Shown one piece after another: positions 9,361 to 19,452 of a DNA stretch of 54,932 nucleotides (its first letter is position 1; the number at the start of each line of letters is the position of its first letter). Origin of the DNA: Gammaproteobacteria bacterium (GTDB lineage: Bacteria > Pseudomonadota > Gammaproteobacteria > Arenicellales > JAJDZL01); NCBI GenBank assembly GCA_022823625.1, contig JAJEHQ010000042.1, forward strand, positions 1 through 54,932, given 5' to 3'. The position numbers were made by a program, and so were the translations under genes. The notes beneath the pieces are model-generated. The model made no database searches, was not told the DNA's origin, and saw only the letters and a list, made by a program, of their open reading frames with translations.

Positions 9361-11939
9361 GCGTTTTTCGCTTTGCGCGTAGAACTTGTATTTTTTTTCC
9401 TGGACGCTGTACGCTTCTTGGGTTTGCTTTTTCTTTTCTTCTCGAGCAATTCCATGCAGGTTTCGAGTCTTAACTCGGAAGCAACCAGAGAAGGTGGCAC
9501 ACTGGCATTGATTTTACCGTCTGTTACATAGGGTCCGTATCGTCCATCCAGTACTTGAACTTTCGAGTCATCAAATGATTTTATGGTGGAGCGTTGACCT
9601 CCTCTCGAGCTAGCTTTTGATTTAGAGGCATTGATGACGTCGATTGCGCGTTCAAGTGAGACTGTCGTAGGATTGTCAGTTTTACCCAGACTCACGTTGA
9701 ATTTGCTCCCATCTGCGCGTATTACCGAAAGATAGGGCCCAAATCGACCACGATTTGCGAGAACTTCTTTATACTCATCAGATTTTCCCAAACTGCGCGG
9801 CAATTTTGGTAAAAGAAGAATTGATTGAATGTCTTCAATCGTAGTTGCAAAAGGGTCAATATCGCTGTCCAAATTGAAAGATTCGACTTCCCCCTCATCG
9901 TCAGTACAAGTGAAATAAAGCCCGTAGCGACCGGACTTTATTTCAACAACTCTTCCATCTCGCGTTTTCTCATTTAAGGTGCGAGGTAGTACTGGACTCC
10001 TGAACTGTTTAACAGCATTTTCAAACGAAACTGAACCCGGGTCCGTTCCTTTTGGTAATGGCCGAAAAATCGGCTTCTCCTCATCGGTTCTTCGGCCTAA
10101 CTGAAGGAAGGATCCTCCGTTTCTCACCTTGACAAGAAGTTCGCGTTTGGTATCTGGGTCTTCACCTAGACTGATTTCAAAGGCAGGGGCCTTGAGTTTC
10201 GTTTCAAGTTGGGCTGAAAAGTCATTCCAAAATTCGCCAAGCACGGACAACCGATTGAGTTCACCTCGCGCAATTTCGTCCAGTTTGTCTTCTACTGTTC
10301 CGGTAAATCCGTAATCAACATACCTTGAAAAATGCTGATTCAGATAATCTACGACTATACAACCAAGGCTTTCAGCGTAAAAACTCTGCTGTTCGACAGT
10401 GACGTAATTACGATTTTGCAGTTTCGTGATGATTGTTGGCCACGTAGACGGACGGCCGATGCCGAAATCTTCCAGTTGCCTGACGAGACTGCCAGTGGTA
10501 TAGCGCGGTGGCGGTTTTGTAAAGTGTTGTTCAGGCTTAATTTGCTTAACCGGGATTGATTCACCTTCTTCAAGGTGCGGTAATGTGCGAATGCTTTCGG
10601 AATCGCTGTCCCGTTCTGCTGAATTTTTCGAGACCGCATGCCAACCTGCATATTTGAGAGTGGAGCCGGTTGAGTGAAATCGATGATCCGCCACTACCAA
10701 ATCGACCGACACCTGATCAAAGATGGCATCGTTCATTTGTGATGCGATGGTGCGTTTCCAAATGAGTTCATAGATGGCAAACTGCTCCTGGTTCAAGGAC
10801 GACCTGACTTTATCAGGAGTGAGATTAACATCGGTTGGCCGGATTGCTTCGTGTGCCTCCTGTGCCGTTTTTGATTTGGTTTTGTAAACACGAGCTGAAT
10901 TCGGGATGTGCTGACTACCGTAAGTTTTACTGATGAACTCACGAATCTGTCCTGTTGCAAATGTAGACAAAGTTAGCGAATCAGTACGGGTATACGTGAT
11001 CAGTCCCGTCTGTACGCCATTAATTTCGAGACCTTCATAGAGTTTTTGGGCAATTCGAGTCACATCGACCGCACTTCTTTTCAATCTTTGTGTAGCACTC
11101 TGTACAAATGTAGAGGTTTTGAACGGTGGTGGTGGTTTTTTCTTCAGATCTTTTCGATTAATCGTCGCGACTGTCAGTTTTCGCTCTGAATGCTCCAACT
11201 CCTTTTCGATCGATGCAACAGCTGAATCTGCTGCTTCTTGACTGTTAATTTCCTGCTTCGCAAGCTTTTTCCCGCTCAAGTAAGTCAGTTGGGCAAAAAA
11301 AGAGTTCGATTCAACATTACTTTCTTTGGACAGTTCAGCCCCAATCGTCCAGAATTCGACGGGTGTGAACTGATCAATTTCTCGCTGTCTTTCAACAATG
11401 AGTCGCAGTGCAGGACTCTGTACCCTGCCAGCGGAGATATGGGGAGTGCGAAGTTTCCGAATAAGAAGTGGCGACAGATTAAATCCGACTAATTGATCAA
11501 GCGCATCTCGCGACTGCTGTGCTTCAACCAAATTTTCCGAAATTTCGCCTGGATTTGAAAGGGAATCCAATACTGCTTTACGGGTAACTTCGTAAAAAAC
11601 AATGCGGTGCACTTCTTTGCCTTTTAGAACGCCGCGCCGAATAAGGTAGTCTTTTACGTGCGCTGAAATGGCTTCCCCTTCGCGGTCAGGGTCAGTTGCT
11701 AGGTACAATCGGTCCGCTGATTGCATGGCTTTTTCAATCTGTTTGACTGCGCTGCGTTTGGAGTCAATCAGTTGATATTCATGCTTGAAGTCATTATTGA
11801 CATCTACCTTGTGCGACTCATATATGTGTCCACCTGTGGCTAATATTTTGTATACGCCTTCAGAATTGAAGTCGTTATTCAGATATTTGCCAATAGTTTT
11901 CGATTTCGCTGGTGATTCAACGACGACAAGATTAATCAT
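9357..11939 (-). CDS. topA: DNA topoisomerase I (type IA)
   Basis: 860 residues. The Toprim domain opens with VVESPAKSKTIGKYL and contains the ATDPDREGEAIS acidic triad. The active-site tyrosine (about residue 316) is in GLITYTRTDS, and SAGRVQSPALR is also present. It relaxes negative supercoils. Instead of the Cys4 zinc ribbons of E. coli TopA, the C terminus has three zinc-less repeats, each centred on a GRYG/GRFG-type turn (GRYGLYF, GRFGPYL, GRYGPYV), then a Lys/Arg-rich tail. The usual neighbour dprA is missing between topA and the divergent def. Confidence 0.97.
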   Translation of the reverse strand: MINLVVVESPAKSKTIGKYLNNDFNSEGVYKILATGGHIYESHKVDVNNDFKHEYQLIDSKRSAVKQIEKAMQSADRLYLATDPDREGEAISAHVKDYLIRRGVLKGKEVHRIVFYEVTRKAVLDSLSNPGEISENLVEAQQSRDALDQLVGFNLSPLLIRKLRTPHISAGRVQSPALRLIVERQREIDQFTPVEFWTIGAELSKESNVESNSFFAQLTYLSGKKLAKQEINSQEAADSAVASIEKELEHSERKLTVATINRKDLKKKPPPPFKTSTFVQSATQRLKRSAVDVTRIAQKLYEGLEINGVQTGLITYTRTDSLTLSTFATGQIREFISKTYGSQHIPNSARVYKTKSKTAQEAHEAIRPTDVNLTPDKVRSSLNQEQFAIYELIWKRTIASQMNDAIFDQVSVDLVVADHRFHSTGSTLKYAGWHAVSKNSAERDSDSESIRTLPHLEEGESIPVKQIKPEQHFTKPPPRYTTGSLVRQLEDFGIGRPSTWPTIITKLQNRNYVTVEQQSFYAESLGCIVVDYLNQHFSRYVDYGFTGTVEDKLDEIARGELNRLSVLGEFWNDFSAQLETKLKAPAFEISLGEDPDTKRELLVKVRNGGSFLQLGRRTDEEKPIFRPLPKGTDPGSVSFENAVKQFRSPVLPRTLNEKTRDGRVVEIKSGRYGLYFTCTDDEGEVESFNLDSDIDPFATTIEDIQSILLLPKLPRSLGKSDEYKEVLANRGRFGPYLSVIRADGSKFNVSLGKTDNPTTVSLERAIDVINASKSKASSRGGQRSTIKSFDDSKVQVLDGRYGPYVTDGKINASVPPSLVASELRLETCMELLEKKRKSKPKKRTASRKKNTSSTRKAKNA

Positions 11940-12137
11940 TAAGAGCAGTTGCTAAAATATGACCGAAGAAAAGTGGGTGGAAAACTTTGCTTTTTATATA
12001 TTAATTCGTGAGAATTTTCGTAACACTACAAATTTGGTATTCGACCTGGAACTAATCAACGAGAAATCTTGATTAACTTTCCGACTATTTTGCAAACCCA
12101 TCCGGAGTAAGCCGGTTCGGAGAATATCTGCATTCCA

Positions 12138-12665
12138 ATGGCTGTACTAGACATTCTTGTTTACCCTGACCCTAAATTGCGTCGCGTCGCTGAACCAGTC
12201 GCTGATTTCAATTCAGAAATTCGAGACATGGTTAAGGACATGGCTGAAACCATGTATGCGGCACCTGGAATAGGGTTGGCTTCCATCCAGGTGGGGATAC
12301 CACAAAGTATCATTGTTATCGACGTATCCGATGATCACAATGATTTGAAAGTTCTAATTAATCCTGAAGTGATTGATTCGAATGGTGAGCAGATCGTTGA
12401 AGAAGGTTGTTTGTCGTTTCCGGGATATTTTGCGGAGGTCAAACGGGCAGAATGGATACGCTTTCGAGCCCAAGACTTGCAGGGAGAAACGTATGAAACC
12501 GAAGCTGAAGGCCTGTTTGCAGTATGCGTTCAACATGAAATTGATCATTTGAGCGGCAAACTGTTTACAGACTATCTGTCCCGATTAAAACGTCAGCGAG
12601 TCACCAAACAATTTCAAAAGGCAGCCCGCCAACGCCAACGCGACATGGCACGTAAAGTCGGTTAA
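12138..12665 (+). CDS. def: Peptide deformylase
   Basis: Removes the N-formyl group from nascent proteins. The three family motifs are visible: GIGLASIQVG (normally GIGLAAPQVG; the Pro is replaced), EEGCLSFPG with the metal-ligand Cys, and QHEIDHLSG with the HExxH metal site. 175 residues is standard. It is the first gene of a long plus-strand run and is divergent from topA across 198 bases that must hold both promoters. fmt follows after 61 bases. Confidence 0.96.
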   Translation: MAVLDILVYPDPKLRRVAEPVADFNSEIRDMVKDMAETMYAAPGIGLASIQVGIPQSIIVIDVSDDHNDLKVLINPEVIDSNGEQIVEEGCLSFPGYFAEVKRAEWIRFRAQDLQGETYETEAEGLFAVCVQHEIDHLSGKLFTDYLSRLKRQRVTKQFQKAARQRQRDMARKVG

Positions 12666-12726
12666 GATTCGCTTCAAATTTGGAGCGTGAATTGCATGAC
12701 GTCTGTCGATGTTGTAGTTTGAAGTT

Positions 12727-13680
12727 ATGAACAATCTGCGAGCCATATTCGCTGGCACACCAGAATTTGCACTACCGAGTTTGCAAAGTCTGGTCGAAAG
12801 CGACGTTGAAGTCGTTGCAGTGCTCACTCAGCCAGACCGACCAAAGGGTCGTGGGCGAAAACTGACCGCACCGCCAGTCAAGCTTTTTTGCGAAGATCAA
12901 GGGATTCGAGTTCTTCAAACCCATCGCATCACAGACGAATTGATAGATGAACTCGTCAGTTTGGCGCCGGATGTGATGGTTGTCGTTGCTTTCGGGCTTA
13001 TGCTGCCAGTTGAACTCCTGCAACTGCCAAAGTATGGATGCATTAATGTGCATGCGTCCCTGCTTCCCAAATGGCGCGGTGCTGCACCGATTGCGCGTGC
13101 TATCGAAGCAGGTGACAATAAATCTGGGGTAACAATCATGCACATGGATGTCGGACTTGATACAGGACCGATGCTTTCGCAGGTTGAGTGTGCAATCCAG
13201 ATGGATGACACGACGGAAACGTTACAGCAAAAGTTGGCTGTGTTGGGTGCTCATGAATTGCTGAATACCTTGAATTCATTGCCTCTAAAACTGAAGGAGT
13301 CGACACCACAAACGGACAGTCTGGCGTCCTATGCTGCAAAACTTACAGTTGCCGAGTCTATCATCGACTGGAAATTATCGGCCGATGAAATTGTTCGCAA
13401 AGTGCGCGCATTTAACCCTTGGCCAATTGCGAGAACATATTATCAAGGAATGGGAATTCGAATATGGTCAGCGCAGGTTTCCACACACACAGGGATAGCC
13501 ACTCCCGGTAAAGTGATTGAATGTACCAGCCGTGGTGTGATAGTTGGTGCTGGACACAATGCTGTAAATATTTTGTGTTTGCAGCGCGATGGTAAAAAAA
13601 GAATGAGAGTCCAGGAATTTCTGTCGGGGTTTCCGATATCGCTGGGTTCAACTTTTGGATATGGACCAAAGGTGGGCTGA
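12727..13680 (+). CDS. fmt: Methionyl-tRNA formyltransferase
   Basis: Formylates initiator Met-tRNA using 10-formyl-tetrahydrofolate. The catalytic Asn and His are in INVHASLLPKWRGAAPI, and the Asp is in HMDVGLDTGPML. The C-terminal OB-type tRNA-binding domain (about residues 205-317) is present. 317 residues is normal. It acts directly opposite to def, its upstream neighbour. rsmB starts four bases after its stop. Confidence 0.97.
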   Translation: MNNLRAIFAGTPEFALPSLQSLVESDVEVVAVLTQPDRPKGRGRKLTAPPVKLFCEDQGIRVLQTHRITDELIDELVSLAPDVMVVVAFGLMLPVELLQLPKYGCINVHASLLPKWRGAAPIARAIEAGDNKSGVTIMHMDVGLDTGPMLSQVECAIQMDDTTETLQQKLAVLGAHELLNTLNSLPLKLKESTPQTDSLASYAAKLTVAESIIDWKLSADEIVRKVRAFNPWPIARTYYQGMGIRIWSAQVSTHTGIATPGKVIECTSRGVIVGAGHNAVNILCLQRDGKKRMRVQEFLSGFPISLGSTFGYGPKVG

Positions 13681-13683
13681 TCA

Positions 13684-14988
13684 ATGTCCCAAGCGAAAAA
13701 TCCCCGAACAATCGCTGCGCTTGCAATACTTCATGTGGTATTTCGGGGTCGACAGCTAAACCGGGTTCTCGAACATGCACTGGATCAGGCGAATTCTGAA
13801 AATCGGGGAATCATCACAGAGGTAACCTACGGGGTCGTAAGGTGGTTCTGGCTACTTGAGCATGAATTAAACCAATTGCTTACTCGTCCGGTTCGTCGTA
13901 AAGATCAGGATGTACTATGCCTCCTATGCGTGGGTCTTTATCAGTTGAAATTTTTAAGGATTCCACAATACGCATGTGTATCTGAAACTGTTGATGCGAC
14001 AGCTGACCTTGGAAAGCCTTGGGCACGAGGGCTTGTCAATGCCGTTTTGCGAAAATACTTGAGCAGTGAAGATCAGTTTAGATCAAACGGATTGCCGGAT
14101 GATTGCCGCTACTCTCATCCTCAGTGGATTGTTGATCTCATCAAGCAGGAGTGGCCGGAAAATTGGGAAGAAATCCTGCGCGCCAACAACTGTCGTCCGA
14201 AGATGACGCTACGACTGAATGTGAATAAAACTGGTGTGTCCGAGTATCTTGACTTACTGAAAGAAAACCATATTCTTGCAAGTGTCGATCAGACCTCTCC
14301 AGTAGCGCTTCAGCTTGCAAATCGAATCTGTGTTGAGAATCTACCCGGATTTAGTAATGGTGTAGTATCGGTCCAGAGTTCAGCCTCGCAGCTGGCTGCA
14401 CTGTCGATGGAGCTGGCACCGGGCCAAAGGGTGCTGGATGCCTGTTCTGCCCCAGGTGGTAAACTCGTTCACATGCTTGAATTAGAACCGGAATTGGAAG
14501 AAATTGTAGCAATTGATATTGATCAGGCGCGTACGGCTGAGATTGTAGATAATTTGAGCAGAGTGCAAAATGATGCTCAAGTTATAACAGCTGACGCTGC
14601 GCGCCCCGACGAATGGTGGGATGGAAAACCATTTGATCGGATTCTGGTTGATGCTCCATGCTCAGCTCTCGGAGTAGTCAGCAAGCATCCGGATATCAAG
14701 CATCATCGGAAGCCTGCAGACATTGACCAGGTCGTCGAACAACAGCGCCACTTGCTTGAAGGGCTGTTGCCGCTCTTGAATCGAAATGGGAAACTTCTGT
14801 ATACAACCTGTTCAATACTGGCTCGTGAGAATGATAGTCAGATTGAAGCCGTTTTATGCAACCATCCAAACATTAGCATTGATCAATTGCCTCCGTCTCT
14901 TGGGCACCAAACTCGCTTCGGTCGACAGCGGCTGCAGGACGACGCTGGTGGAGATGGGTTCTATTATGCGAGGTTGAAAAACCAATGA
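13684..14988 (+). CDS. rsmB: 16S rRNA m5C967 methyltransferase
   Basis: 434 residues. The N-terminal NusB-like RNA-binding domain includes ENRGIITEVTYGVVRWFW. The SAM-dependent methyltransferase domain carries DACSAPGGKLVHML (SAM binding), DAPCSALGVV (the motif IV Cys-Pro region) and TTCSILARENDSQI with the catalytic cysteine. It modifies C967 of 16S rRNA. Its stop overlaps the ATG of the next gene (ATGA), so expression is coupled. Confidence 0.96.
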   Translation: MSQAKNPRTIAALAILHVVFRGRQLNRVLEHALDQANSENRGIITEVTYGVVRWFWLLEHELNQLLTRPVRRKDQDVLCLLCVGLYQLKFLRIPQYACVSETVDATADLGKPWARGLVNAVLRKYLSSEDQFRSNGLPDDCRYSHPQWIVDLIKQEWPENWEEILRANNCRPKMTLRLNVNKTGVSEYLDLLKENHILASVDQTSPVALQLANRICVENLPGFSNGVVSVQSSASQLAALSMELAPGQRVLDACSAPGGKLVHMLELEPELEEIVAIDIDQARTAEIVDNLSRVQNDAQVITADAARPDEWWDGKPFDRILVDAPCSALGVVSKHPDIKHHRKPADIDQVVEQQRHLLEGLLPLLNRNGKLLYTTCSILARENDSQIEAVLCNHPNISIDQLPPSLGHQTRFGRQRLQDDAGGDGFYYARLKNQ

Positions 14989-15575
14989 GTCGGAGAAGCC
15001 GATTGACGGTGCGAAAGAGTTGTATCGGTAAAATCGCCCGGTACATTTCCTTATTTGCGCTCTGCATGATGGCGTCCCCCTCTTTTGGATTTTCCATTGT
15101 GTCTACTGAAGCCGTGCGTGATTCTGATACTTTGGTAACTGTCGTTGTGGATTCCCAGATCGAACTTTCGGAGGACGTACTTGAAGCGTTTAAATCAAGT
15201 ATTCCGATAACTATTCAGACCACGATCAAGATCTATCAGGTACGAAATAATCTCTGGGACAAACTCATTCATGAATATGTCACCCGAGATGTACTCAGCT
15301 ACAGAAGTCTGTATCGAGACTATTTACTGAAATCCGCTGATCGAAATGTAAATGGTGGCTACACCTCGCTTGAGGTAATGCTAGAGGCACTTGGCAGACA
15401 ACGAACTCATCGAGTCGAATTGGCTGAAGATACTCTCCATGCCGACAGTTCTTACGTTGGGAAAGTTAGAATTTCGATTGATCGGTCAGCATTGCCTTCC
15501 GTCATGCGACTGCCTGTGTTTTTCAATGATGCTTGGCATTTAAAGAGCGAACGGGTGAAATTCGACATCAAGTGA
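14985..15575 (+). CDS. DUF4390 family exported protein
   Basis: 196 residues. The N-terminal signal peptide is roughly residues 15-37 (FALCMMASPSFGF). The C-terminal consensus SALPSVMRLPVFFNDAW is the hallmark of DUF4390 proteins. They sit between rsmB and an NtrY-like kinase in many gammaproteobacteria and betaproteobacteria. Function is unknown; the linkage suggests an extracytoplasmic role connected with the downstream sensor. It overlaps rsmB by four bases at its start and ntrY by four at its end (GTGA). Confidence 0.85.
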   Translation: MSRRSRLTVRKSCIGKIARYISLFALCMMASPSFGFSIVSTEAVRDSDTLVTVVVDSQIELSEDVLEAFKSSIPITIQTTIKIYQVRNNLWDKLIHEYVTRDVLSYRSLYRDYLLKSADRNVNGGYTSLEVMLEALGRQRTHRVELAEDTLHADSSYVGKVRISIDRSALPSVMRLPVFFNDAWHLKSERVKFDIK

Positions 15576-18088
15576 CACAAATTTCCGTTAAGCGCTTCTA
15601 CACATTTGCCTTAGCACTGGCAACAGTGCTGTTTCTTTTCGTAATGGTGCAGTTGGGTGCCGTAATTTCAGATACGGCATCAGCCGATTTGCTCATTCAG
15701 TACGATGCAGAACTGCTGGTCGCCAACCTGGTTGCTGCGATTGTGTTTCTCCTGTTGATTGGTATGTCTGCCTATCAGCTTATTCGAGAGTACAGGCAAC
15801 GCGAACCAGGCACTCAACTGGCATTACGAATTCTGCGAAATATCGCCGTCATAACATTTTTTTCGATGGCCGTGGTTTACGTATTTGCCTTCCTTGCTTT
15901 GAGCCGTGGAATCGACAACTGGTTTGAACTTCAGGTGGGTGAAGCGGTCGAGGAAGCCAATCAATTGCGAGTCCTTGTTTTCGATTCTTTCGAGACGAGA
16001 ATAAGAAATGAGCTGGATGATGTGGTTGAGGAACTTGCCACACTGCTTCGCCAGCAAAGTGGCGAGGGGATACCGGCTGTATTCAGCAATCGCCAAACAG
16101 ATGAGTCAGCCACTGGCTCATTTATTGCAATGGAACATACTATTTCGAGTGAAGAAGAGTTCAGTTTGACAGTGATTGTGAGCTCAGAGGCACCTGATAC
16201 TTCGGCTACTGAAAACGAGATCGCTGAACCTGCGACTCTAAGCGAAAGAATCTTTGAGCTCATTTTTCGAGCGAGTCAGTCTGCCGACTACGAAGAAATT
16301 ACCTATTTTGAAGATCTGACTCGTGCGGAAGGAATGGTCGTCTCCAGTAGTACGAGAACTGAATCACTGCTACCCGTTCAACCAAGTCAGCGATTAATTG
16401 AGCAGTTTTTTCTCGATCCTGATCCCATGTCATCCCTGGATTCATCAAGTGTTCAAGAGTCTGGAGAACGCCCAGCCGGGTCAGAAGAATCGGTGCGCGA
16501 TCGACGGTCAGGGTGGGAACTATACCACGGAGAAGATGGCAGTGCACTGCTTCGCATGCTGATTCCAATTCCGATTGCAGGTCCGACGCATCAGCACTAT
16601 CTACAGGTGCTAACAACATTGCCGTCAAGTTCTCAAAGACTCGCTGAACGCATCAGCCAATTGAACGAAAGACATGAACGCTTGGAGTACCTTAGAAATC
16701 CACTGAAAGTCAGCTTTGTATTGGCCCTGACTTTTGTTACGCTTTTTGTTATGTTGCTCGCTACGTTGGCAGCCATTGGATTAACCCGCCACCTGGTCGA
16801 GCCTATTCGTACGTTGCTTGAAGGTACAAAGGCGGTTGCTGAGGGTCGATACGAGAGTCTTCAGCACACATCCGTTCGGGATGATTTTTGGGTTCTGGTT
16901 AACTCGTTTAACGAAATGACAGGGCGCATTAAAGTATCGCAGGAGCAAATCAGTCAAAGTCGTTTACTTGCCGAAGAGCACAGTGCGTATCTAGAGATTG
17001 TGCTCGAACATCTGTCTTCGGGAGTCATGTTTTTTGATCGGGACCAGCGACTAACGAACATCAACTTAGCGACTGAGAGCATTCTAGGCATTAACGCGGC
17101 GGAATTAATCGACGATCATTTAAGTGCTATGATTGAACGATGGGACACTTACTCTCCTCTTTTTGAGTCAATTGCTAAAGGAATCGATAGAAAGGACTCC
17201 GAATGGAGTGATACCGTCAAGCTCCATTCTCGACAGGGCGATCAAATTTTGGCTTACAGTGGAACCAAGTTGCCAATTCCTGCCAGCGCATCGGCAACAC
17301 ACGTTGTAGTTGTCGAAGATATTACCGCCTTGGTCGAGGCTCAGCGAGGTGAAGCGTGGAAGGCTGTTGCACAGCGAATGGCGCACGAAATGTTAAATCC
17401 TCTTCAGCCGATTCAACTGGCTGTTGATCGCATTCAGTACAAAACCGACGCCACTCTAACTGACGACCAGCGGCAATCTCTTGAACTTTCATTTGCTGCG
17501 ATTGGTCGGCAATTGAATACATTGGGACGAATAGTCAAGGACTTCCAAAACTATTCCAAACCGATAAAACTACAGATTTCTTCAGTGAATTTGAATGAAT
17601 TGATTCGTGAGGTGACTGAACTGCACGAGAAAAACGAGCAGATTGAACGAATATATTTGCAGCTTGATCCGAATTTACCAGAGATGTCAGGTGATCCGGA
17701 CAAACTGGTACAGGTATTTAATAATTTGATCAATAACGCTAGAGAAGCAACAGAAGATTCCAAAAAATCAGAGCTACAAATTGAGTCACAAACTACTGTT
17801 GAAGGGAATATTGTTGTTTCAATTATTGACAATGGCCCTGGATTTGAAAGTGAAGTGCTAGGCAAAATGTTCGAGCCGTACGCGACGACAAAAAAACGGG
17901 GTATGGGCCTAGGACTTGAGATTGTCAAGCGGATTGTCGAAGCACATGATGGTACAGTATTCGCTGAAAATGTTGCTAATGGAGTTGGTGCAAAAGTTCA
18001 ATTGGAGTTCCGTCTTGAGCCTCAGCGTTCTATCTCCAGGGGTGAACTTGCAGGTCACAATGACTTCCATACTGAAGAATTACAATGA
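15572..18088 (+). CDS. ntrY: NtrY-like sensor histidine kinase
   Basis: I chose the GTG at 15572 because it overlaps the DUF4390 stop as GTGA and opens directly into the first membrane helix; the product is 838 residues. Three membrane helices (about 10-30, 48-70 and 95-115) precede a large periplasmic or extracellular domain rich in Glu and Ser. A fourth helix leads to HAMP (VEPIRTLLEGTKAVAEG), then PAS and HisKA with His about 605 in MAHEMLNPLQPIQ. The ATPase domain has NNLINNAREAT, DNGPGF and a GMGLGLEIV G-box. The normal HEIKNP is HEMLNP here. The partner is the overlapping ntrX. NtrYX systems respond to nitrogen or redox conditions in other bacteria; the signal here is unknown. Confidence 0.9.
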   Translation: MTQISVKRFYTFALALATVLFLFVMVQLGAVISDTASADLLIQYDAELLVANLVAAIVFLLLIGMSAYQLIREYRQREPGTQLALRILRNIAVITFFSMAVVYVFAFLALSRGIDNWFELQVGEAVEEANQLRVLVFDSFETRIRNELDDVVEELATLLRQQSGEGIPAVFSNRQTDESATGSFIAMEHTISSEEEFSLTVIVSSEAPDTSATENEIAEPATLSERIFELIFRASQSADYEEITYFEDLTRAEGMVVSSSTRTESLLPVQPSQRLIEQFFLDPDPMSSLDSSSVQESGERPAGSEESVRDRRSGWELYHGEDGSALLRMLIPIPIAGPTHQHYLQVLTTLPSSSQRLAERISQLNERHERLEYLRNPLKVSFVLALTFVTLFVMLLATLAAIGLTRHLVEPIRTLLEGTKAVAEGRYESLQHTSVRDDFWVLVNSFNEMTGRIKVSQEQISQSRLLAEEHSAYLEIVLEHLSSGVMFFDRDQRLTNINLATESILGINAAELIDDHLSAMIERWDTYSPLFESIAKGIDRKDSEWSDTVKLHSRQGDQILAYSGTKLPIPASASATHVVVVEDITALVEAQRGEAWKAVAQRMAHEMLNPLQPIQLAVDRIQYKTDATLTDDQRQSLELSFAAIGRQLNTLGRIVKDFQNYSKPIKLQISSVNLNELIREVTELHEKNEQIERIYLQLDPNLPEMSGDPDKLVQVFNNLINNAREATEDSKKSELQIESQTTVEGNIVVSIIDNGPGFESEVLGKMFEPYATTKKRGMGLGLEIVKRIVEAHDGTVFAENVANGVGAKVQLEFRLEPQRSISRGELAGHNDFHTEELQ

Positions 18089-19452
18089 GTACTAAACCAC
18101 TCAAAATCCTTGTCGTTGACGATGAACCTGATATTCGCCAACTAATTGGTGAAATTCTCACCGATTTTGATTACGCCGTAACTGAGGTACACGATGCCGC
18201 GGCTGCTCGGACCGCGGTTCGCCTACAGCAGTTTGATGCCATTTTGCTGGATATCTGGATGCCTGGTGACGATGGAATTACCTTGCTGAAAGAATGGCAT
18301 GACGCAAACTTTGAAACCCCGGTGATAATGTTGTCTGCCCATGGTTCAATAGAAACAGCTGTCGAAGCGACCCGCTATGGTGCCTTCGACTACCTGGAAA
18401 AACCAGTGTCCATCGGCCGTTTGGACATCACGGTGCGAAACGCTGTAAGCAGCAGGGAGGTATCGACAAAGCACAGAGTAACGAGAAAATCAGACGCTCA
18501 AGTTGATTTGGTCGGATCAAGTCCAGCAATTGCAACATTGCGTGGAGAAATCAACAAGCTATCTCAAGCAAGATCCGATGTATTCGTCATTGGTGAAGTC
18601 GGCAGTGGTCGGACAACGGTATCTCGCATGATTCATCATGATCGTGGCAACGACAGAAAGAGCCTGATAATACTGGATTGGCAGACGAAGGAGATTTGGC
18701 AACGTACTATTTCAGATGCGATCGAGGAAGCGAAACATGGCTCCATCTTGATTCGCGATATTCACACCTACGACAGATATGCTCAAAATCAGGTTTTAGG
18801 TTTGCACAACGAAATTATTGAGAGGCGCTTCAGAGGTGATGACAGTGCGTCTGCGATTTTTGCAACGACGACCGAATCAATTTACCAGCGTATCAAGGAA
18901 GGAAAGTTTCGACCAGAATTGTTTCATCGGCTGAATGAATCGGTGATCCGGGTACCGTCGTTGCGTGACCGACTTCAGGATATTCCCGAATTGGTTGGTT
19001 ATCTCGTTGACAAATTCAGCAAAAGCGGTGAACTGCCTTATAAACCGATTTCTACGGCAGCACTGAATTGTCTGCGCAATCATACCTGGAATGGGAATGT
19101 TGAAGAGTTGAAAAACGTTCTTCGAAAAGTTATTCAGGGTGCTAGTGTGGAGACTATTTCTGATGAAGAGGTACGTACGGTGCTTGAATCATGGGACGAA
19201 CCGGCAATTGAGTCATTGGAAACAGTTGAGGACGGTTCGCAGCTTTTTGGACTTCCATTTCGAGAGGCTAAGGATAATTTTGAGCGCGAGTACCTCAGGT
19301 TTCATTTGCAACGTTCAAAATCTCTGACAGAGGTCGCCGCAGCAACCGGATTACATCGGGCCAGTATATTTCGCAAAACCCGAGACCTCGGAATTGAGGA
19401 AACTGCCAGCAGTCAAATTGAAATCACGACTAAAGACGGAGCTGAATCATGA
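18085..19452 (+). CDS. ntrX: NtrX-like response regulator with degenerate AAA+ domain
   Basis: 455 residues, overlapping ntrY by ATGA. The receiver domain is intact: acidic pair D12/D13, phospho-acceptor D56 in LLDIWMPG, then a Ser/Thr and Lys (EKPVS). The central domain aligns with sigma54 activators (GSSPAIATLR, FRPELFHRLNESVIRVPSLRDR) but has lost key parts. The Walker A region is GEVGSGRTT with Arg for Lys. The GAFTGA loop that contacts sigma54 is missing. Walker B is ILIRDI rather than LDE. A Fis-type HTH closes the protein (LTEVAAATGLHRASIFRK). It probably binds DNA under phosphorylation control but should not remodel sigma54 holoenzyme. Confidence 0.88.
   Translation: MSTKPLKILVVDDEPDIRQLIGEILTDFDYAVTEVHDAAAARTAVRLQQFDAILLDIWMPGDDGITLLKEWHDANFETPVIMLSAHGSIETAVEATRYGAFDYLEKPVSIGRLDITVRNAVSSREVSTKHRVTRKSDAQVDLVGSSPAIATLRGEINKLSQARSDVFVIGEVGSGRTTVSRMIHHDRGNDRKSLIILDWQTKEIWQRTISDAIEEAKHGSILIRDIHTYDRYAQNQVLGLHNEIIERRFRGDDSASAIFATTTESIYQRIKEGKFRPELFHRLNESVIRVPSLRDRLQDIPELVGYLVDKFSKSGELPYKPISTAALNCLRNHTWNGNVEELKNVLRKVIQGASVETISDEEVRTVLESWDEPAIESLETVEDGSQLFGLPFREAKDNFEREYLRFHLQRSKSLTEVAAATGLHRASIFRKTRDLGIEETASSQIEITTKDGAES

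Noticed and set aside
15533..15571. TTG start giving a longer NtrY
   Set aside because: Would overlap the DUF4390 gene by 43 bases, while GTG 15572 gives the usual four-base coupling.
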